39,364 bases of DNA from Cyanobacteria bacterium UBA2855 (GTDB lineage Bacteria; Cyanobacteriota; Vampirovibrionia; Gastranaerophilales; Gastranaerophilaceae): assembly GCA_002350725.1 (NCBI GenBank), contig DEFJ01000007.1, positions 1 to 39,364 on the forward strand. The letters are read 5' to 3'. A program made the translations under genes and the position numbers. Positions 37,114 through 39,364 of this stretch are shown in pieces; within the stretch, counting starts at the first letter, position 1; each line of letters opens with the position of its first letter. The notes beneath the pieces are model-generated. The model saw nothing but the letters and a program-made list of their open reading frames with translations, had not been told where the DNA came from and searched no databases.

Positions 37114-38022
37114 TTATTTCTTTAATTTTTTTATCACATTTTTGGATTTGGTATCTGCATTTTTTGCATTTTTATTATTTCTTCCTAATGCCCAACGTAA
37201 TCCGGCAGATAAAACAATACCGTTTCTGCCTCCGTTACGAACCATTGCCTGTATAAATCCGGGAAATCTGTCAGCCCAAGTTTTTTGAACACCTACACCA
37301 TACTGAACATAGGCTTTTTCGGAAACTTTTGGAAGTATTACATCATTTGCCTTAACCTGATTTCTTCCCATAAATACATTCCAGACCATATCAATTCCGG
37401 CGTATGGCTGCCAACCGTTTTTAGTATTACCGATAATTTTTACACCCGGAACTATTTGCAAAGCATTCAAGGCATCTTGTCTAATTTTTACTCCTGCAGC
37501 ATTTGTATAATCAAAAGTATTTACCCAAGAATATCCTAAAAATACTGATGGTTGAAGAATTACTTTGCCGTTGAAAAATTCAAAGTTATAACCGGTTTTA
37601 TTTGCGATACCTGCCGTTAGCAAGGTTATATTATCGTGACCATACATTGTATCAGCATCTCCAGAGCTTGCTCCGGTCGAAACTGTTAAGCCTGTAAAGA
37701 AGTTACCCTTATACACATTAAGTGTACCACCTAAGAAACCGCCATTTTGTGTCATAGAAATTCCGTCATAGTTCATGTGATTTCCGTTATAACCGATAAA
37801 TCCTGACCAAACACCCTTAAAGTCATGCCCCATATCAAACATATCGGAATCACCGCCATAAGTCATGCCATAAGAAATGTTCTCTACTTTAACTCCGCCT
37901 CTAAGATTTACTTTTTCAAATGTGGTATATGGTAGCACCCACATTGAACGAGAGGCTTCAGGAATATTTCTTACATCTAAATCTGTAACAGGAGCTAAAG
38001 ATGCAACCTTATTTTGATTTTC
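37114..38022 (-). pseudogene. N-terminally truncated autotransporter: barrel and short passenger remnant only
   Basis: The frame, open from 38058 to 37114, encodes a complete autotransporter barrel (from WVLPYTTFEKV to VLSAGLRWALG) that closely matches the barrel of the 2271-residue autotransporter, including shared blocks such as VQYGVGVQK and VRNGGRNG. Only about 25 passenger-side residues precede it; there is no signal peptide and no start upstream of the internal ATG at 37944. The adhesin sequence ends near 38020, where a LysR fragment begins on the other strand. A Lys-rich tail (NAKNADTKSKNVIKKLKK) follows the last strand. It cannot be exported as it stands, so it is a remnant, an assembly break, or a silent barrel cassette. 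Confidence 0.8.
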
Positions 38023-38033
38023 GGCAGAAAATC
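38016..38033. repeat. Perfect inverted repeat at the autotransporter/LysR junction
   Basis: GATTTTC (38016-38022) and GAAAATC (38027-38033) flank the 4-bp spacer ggca. Because of this symmetry, both strands read FSAEN at this point, one continuing into LysR and the other into the autotransporter. Its placement exactly where the two truncated genes meet suggests a rearrangement or chimera junction. Confidence 0.6.
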
Positions 38034-38848
38034 TGTATATCTCACAATCGACTTTAACTTATCAGATTAAAGAAGTTGAAAAAGAACTCAATTTTTTGCT
38101 TTTTGAAAGGTCGGGAAAAGGTGCGACTTTAACTCCTGCCGGTAAGCAATTTGTTACCACACTAAAAACCGTAAAAGACGAGTTGCGTCTCGGAATAGAA
38201 CAGGCACAAAATTTCAGTAAAAAATATTCTGATAATATTACAATCGGCTTGCCTATTCGCTCTTGTATTTATTATTTGCCCCAAGCAATGAAAGAATTTG
38301 GTAAGATATATCCAGATATTTCAATAACACCAATATTTAACGGATTTTATAAACCCGAAGAATTTTTGAAAGGGAATCAGGATGTATTTTTCACTTTCGA
38401 TAATGAGATGAAGCATGTTCCTGATACGAAACTGATTCATCTTTATACAAGCAGAATTTATTTGATAACAAAAAAAGATGATGAACTTGCTAAACTAAAA
38501 ACAGCCAAAATATCTGATTTAAAAGGAAGAACTCTAATGGTAGGCGGAGGTTCACCGCCACAATTAAGAGCATTGCAGCAAAGAATAATAAATACAATTG
38601 ATATAGACTATTTTAATTCTGAAACCCATGAAACAACAATGACAAATATTCTGGCGGATAAAGGCATTTGTTTAACCCCCGGATTTTTCCAAGATTATAC
38701 AGGAGAATTTGCTTGGATACCGTTTGATTGCGAAGAAAAGTTTGAATGTTATTTATGTGTTCATACGAACGATAAAAGGGAAAGTTTGAAAGAATTTATA
38801 CGGATTTTAAGAGAGATTTATAAAACACAAAATTTATCAAGAAGGTAA
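38018..38848 (+). pseudogene. LysR-family transcriptional regulator lacking its N-terminal ~25 residues
   Basis: From about 38021 the frame reads SAENLYISQSTLTYQIKEVE, the second half of a LysR winged-helix DNA-binding domain, followed by the typical LLFERSGKGATLTPAGKQF wing and a full substrate-binding domain of about 200 residues. The first helices of the domain are missing, and an in-frame TGA lies at 38015-38017. The only start is a TTG at 38096 inside the wing, which would give a protein without a DNA-recognition helix. It probably regulated a neighbouring gene before the truncation. The C-terminus appears intact and its stop lies 20 bp from the convergent TIGR04076-like gene. Confidence 0.82.
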
Positions 38849-38868
38849 CCGTAACTATAACTTTGTAT

Positions 38869-39183
38869 TTACTGTTCTGTTTCGATTTTGAATATCACGG
38901 GGCGAAGTCCGTCATTGCAGGAACAAATTGCAACCCCCGGTTTTCTTATCCAGTCACCGTAATAGAATAATTCTTTTGTCGCACCTCCGTGGGCAAGCGT
39001 AAAAACATATTGATAAATTGCTTTCCAAGCTTCGTTACAAAAACCTTCAGGGCATTCCCAATCGGCATAGAAAACTTGTCCTTCTTTTAGCATTGGGCAA
39101 GGTGTTAAACCTTCAACGCCATATTCTTTAGCAAGTTCTTCATCAAAATTTCATTTCAAAACAGTTATTTTACATTTTTTCAT
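38869..39183 (-). pseudogene. TIGR04076-family small protein interrupted by an in-frame TGA
   Basis: From ATG 39183 the frame reads MKKCKITVLK, then TGA (39153-39151), then NFDEELAKEYGVEGLTPCPM and on without a break to the stop, matching the usual layout of this 90-105-residue family (CPxxKEGQxFYAD, CPEGFCNEAWKAIY, GVAICSCNDGLRPVIF). A ribosome site, AAGGA, precedes ATG 39183, which supports it as the ancestral start. The intact part alone could start at ATG 39093 (74 residues). The family's function is unknown; its conserved cysteines hint at metal binding. A CGA-to-TGA change is the simplest explanation. It is divergent from the MarR gene and could have been its target. Confidence 0.75.
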
Positions 39184-39232
39184 AAGTTATTTATCCTTAT
39201 TTCGTACAAATTAGTTATAAAACAAAAATTGC

Positions 39233-39261
39233 TTGACAATAATTAGATGTCTAATTATAAT
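39233..39261 (+). promoter_or_regulatory. Consensus sigma-70 promoter of the MarR gene
   Basis: TTGACA (39233-39238), exactly 17 bp, then TATAAT (39256-39261): both hexamers are perfect. The start of transcription would fall about 6-8 bases past the -10, at or next to ATG 39268, so the message is probably leaderless; no ribosome site precedes the ATG. Confidence 0.8.
39241..39256. promoter_or_regulatory. Palindromic operator in the promoter spacer
   Basis: AATTAGA-TG-TCTAATT is a perfect 7-bp-arm palindrome filling the spacer between -35 and -10 and touching the -10. This is the form and position expected of an autoregulatory MarR-family site, which would block polymerase. Confidence 0.7.
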
Positions 39262-39267
39262 AATTAT

Positions 39268-39364
39268 ATGAGAAATTTTTTATCGCTTATATCTAAAATT
39301 CACGATAAAGGTAATCGTTTAATTATTGAAGAACTAAAAAAAAACGGAGCAGATGGACTTGTAC
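39268..39364 (+). CDS. MarR-family transcriptional regulator (N-terminal 32 residues only, cut by window edge)
   Basis: The frame from ATG 39268 reads MRNFLSLISKIHDKGNRLII and on to LKKNGADGLV, the N-terminal dimerisation helix and first linker of a MarR-type regulator; the IxKIHxKxNxxIxxEL pattern is one I associate with such proteins. The DNA-binding helices lie outside the window. The perfect promoter and palindromic operator directly upstream support the identification and suggest autorepression. It is divergent from the TIGR04076-like gene. With so little sequence the family call is moderate. Confidence 0.65.
   Translation, partial: MRNFLSLISKIHDKGNRLIIEELKKNGADGLV

Larger units (their letters stand above)
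39184..39267. promoter_or_regulatory. Divergent intergenic region between TIGR04076-like gene and MarR gene
   Basis: This 84-bp region carries the MarR promoter and operator. On the minus strand a TATAAC (39219-39214) may be the -10 of the TIGR04076-like gene, with its -35 region lying at the MarR operator, so one regulator could control both genes. Confidence 0.45.

Noticed and set aside
37114..37944. Treating the 276-residue autotransporter barrel as a complete gene starting at ATG 37944
   Set aside because: The ATG lies inside conserved barrel sequence, family-like residues continue upstream of it, and there is no signal peptide.
9786..39153. Alternative genetic code explaining the in-frame TAA and TGA
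   Set aside because: TGA ends the patatin gene, TAA and TAG end other intact genes, and the two interrupting codons differ. Mutation or error is simpler.

Overview
The window is AT-rich DNA from a diderm (two-membrane) bacterium. It carries TpsB- and TolC-type outer-membrane barrels, autotransporter barrels, an RND efflux pump and Sec signal peptides, and all three stop codons are used as stops. The mix of a leukotoxin-LktA-like giant adhesin, Pmp-like autotransporters and a SpoIIE/STAS partner-switching module fits a host-associated gut lineage. Gastranaerophilales/Vampirovibrionia, Elusimicrobiota and Fusobacteria are candidates. That placement is inference from gene content; no marker gene is present.

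Layout. (1) 1-14510, minus strand: a giant two-partner-secretion (TPS) exoprotein, split by an in-frame TAA at 9789-9791 into a 1573-residue N-terminal part and a further open frame of at least 3262 codons that leaves the window. (2) 14675-16645, plus strand: its divergent TpsB transporter. (3) 16939-23754, minus strand: a 2271-residue autotransporter with Pmp-like GGA[I/L] and FxxN repeats. (4) 24103-27708, plus strand: a patatin-like phospholipase, a STAS anti-anti-sigma protein and a sensor-SpoIIE phosphatase-HATPase fusion. (5) 27878-33768, plus strand: a complete tripartite RND efflux operon (adaptor, pump, TolC-like channel), closely followed by a PHP-domain phosphoesterase (33791-34633). 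(6) 34884-36975, minus strand: an AI-2E-family permease coupled to an exported protein of unknown function. (7) 37114-39183: a decayed stretch with an N-terminally truncated autotransporter, an N-terminally truncated LysR regulator joined to it head to head, and a TIGR04076-like gene broken by an in-frame TGA. (8) 39268-39364, plus strand: the start of a MarR-family regulator under a near-ideal promoter with a palindromic operator in its spacer.

How it fits together. About 60% of the window encodes or secretes very large surface proteins. The exoprotein and TpsB form one secretion pair, and the autotransporter is self-contained. The STAS/SpoIIE/HATPase genes can form a partner-switching circuit, but its sigma factor is not here. 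The efflux operon is complete but has no adjacent regulator. The most unusual features are an alpha-helical repeat block inside the otherwise beta-helical adhesin, lysine-rich tails after the last strand of three different outer-membrane barrels, a phosphatase-kinase fusion next to its likely STAS partner, an inverted repeat exactly at the truncated-gene junction, and a probably leaderless MarR gene.

No tRNA, rRNA, CRISPR array, transposase, integrase or recognisable riboswitch was seen.
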